The notes beneath the pieces are model-generated. The model searched no databases. It was not told the origin of the DNA and was given only the letters and a program-made list of their open reading frames with translations. A DNA stretch of 27,500 nucleotides from Prorocentrum cordatum (Eukaryota; Sar; Dinophyceae; Prorocentrales; Prorocentraceae), in assembly GCA_963575745.1 (NCBI GenBank), contig CAUYUJ010005692.1, positions 155,001-182,500 on the forward strand, written 5' to 3'. The position numbers and the translations under genes are program-made. Positions 27,281 through 27,500 of the stretch are shown here, in pieces (position 1 is the stretch's first letter; every line of letters starts with the position of its first letter).

Positions 27281-27500
27281 TTCTCCTCCGCCCTCGAGGC
27301 GGAGGAGAGAAGGGGGGAGAGGGGGGAGAGAGGGGGGGGGGGGGGGAAATGGGGGGGGTGACCATCAGAGGAGACCTTTTAACCCCGCCGAGGGTAGGGG
27401 GGATGGGAGGAGGGATAAGAAGAGGGGAGGGGGGGGAGGGGGGCAGAGGGGGAAAGAGAAATGGAGGGGAGAGAAGAGGAGGGGGAAGGAGGAAGAGAAG
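27281..27500. repeat. G/A-rich low-complexity tract to window end
   Basis: GGAGAGAGGGG-type purine sequence with poly-G runs at about 27335-27360 and 27427-27460. A short unique insert with CCTTTTAACCCCGCC lies at 27377-27395. It is cut by the window end. Confidence 0.9.

Overview
This window looks like nuclear DNA of a GC-rich, microsatellite-rich eukaryote, most likely a protist alga. A dinoflagellate is my best guess, but it is an inference. There are no operon-like runs of genes, no ribosome-binding-site spacing, no rRNA or tRNA that I could verify, and no protein domain I can name with confidence. Long open frames occur on both strands almost everywhere. That is expected from high GC content plus stop-free triplet repeats such as (GGA)n, (ATC)n and (GTT)n, so frame length is not evidence of a gene here. 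I searched by eye for the dinoflagellate spliced leader and found no match, so the taxon stays open (other microalgae or a coccidian-like protist are alternatives).

Layout. 0.2-0.65 kb: CA/CACG/CAC microsatellite. 1.45-1.92 kb: a 14-bp minisatellite. 1.9-3.2 kb: non-repetitive sequence holding one weak coding-like stretch on the minus strand and a segment with a diverged second copy at 24.4 kb. 3.24-3.33 kb: (GTT)n, then an AT-richer stretch. 4.1-5.3 kb: (GTT)n, an 11/12-bp minisatellite, four copies of a ~100-bp repeat and (GGA)n. 5.4-6.6 kb: a 103-bp tandem duplication, near-palindromic 11-mers and a fold-back element. 6.7-8.1 kb: 300 bp of (GGA)n, a 38-bp direct repeat and a row of three hairpins. 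8.1-14.3 kb: mostly non-repetitive GC-rich DNA without a recognised gene, broken by (TCC)n and (GGA)n at 10.2-10.6 kb. 14.3-16.3 kb: a CCCA-rich tract, then moderately GC-rich unique sequence. 16.34-16.52 kb: a clean 181-bp MITE with TA target-site duplication. 16.9-18.8 kb: degenerate AAGACGGCCCC-type repeats and facing (GGA)n/(TCC)n tracts. 18.8-21.0 kb: (TCC)n and (ATC)n microsatellites, with a block in which inverted clusters of a GGTTCGAACC-containing repeat flank a CCACTGTCCC-type array. 21.1-22.5 kb: a 64-bp satellite in three blocks. 23.2-23.4 kb: an 83-bp tandem repeat. 24.8-25.4 kb: a ~90-bp tandem repeat. 25.8-27.5 kb: GA-rich sequence with a fold-back.

The genes do not form a visible pathway. 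The main content is repeat biology: at least ten tandem-repeat families, one MITE, one probable fold-back element, and a dispersed family (17.9, 20.95 and 23.8 kb) in which a conserved flank is attached to the same side of a (TCC)n tract. The best small-protein candidate (84 codons at 22846-23100) is weak.
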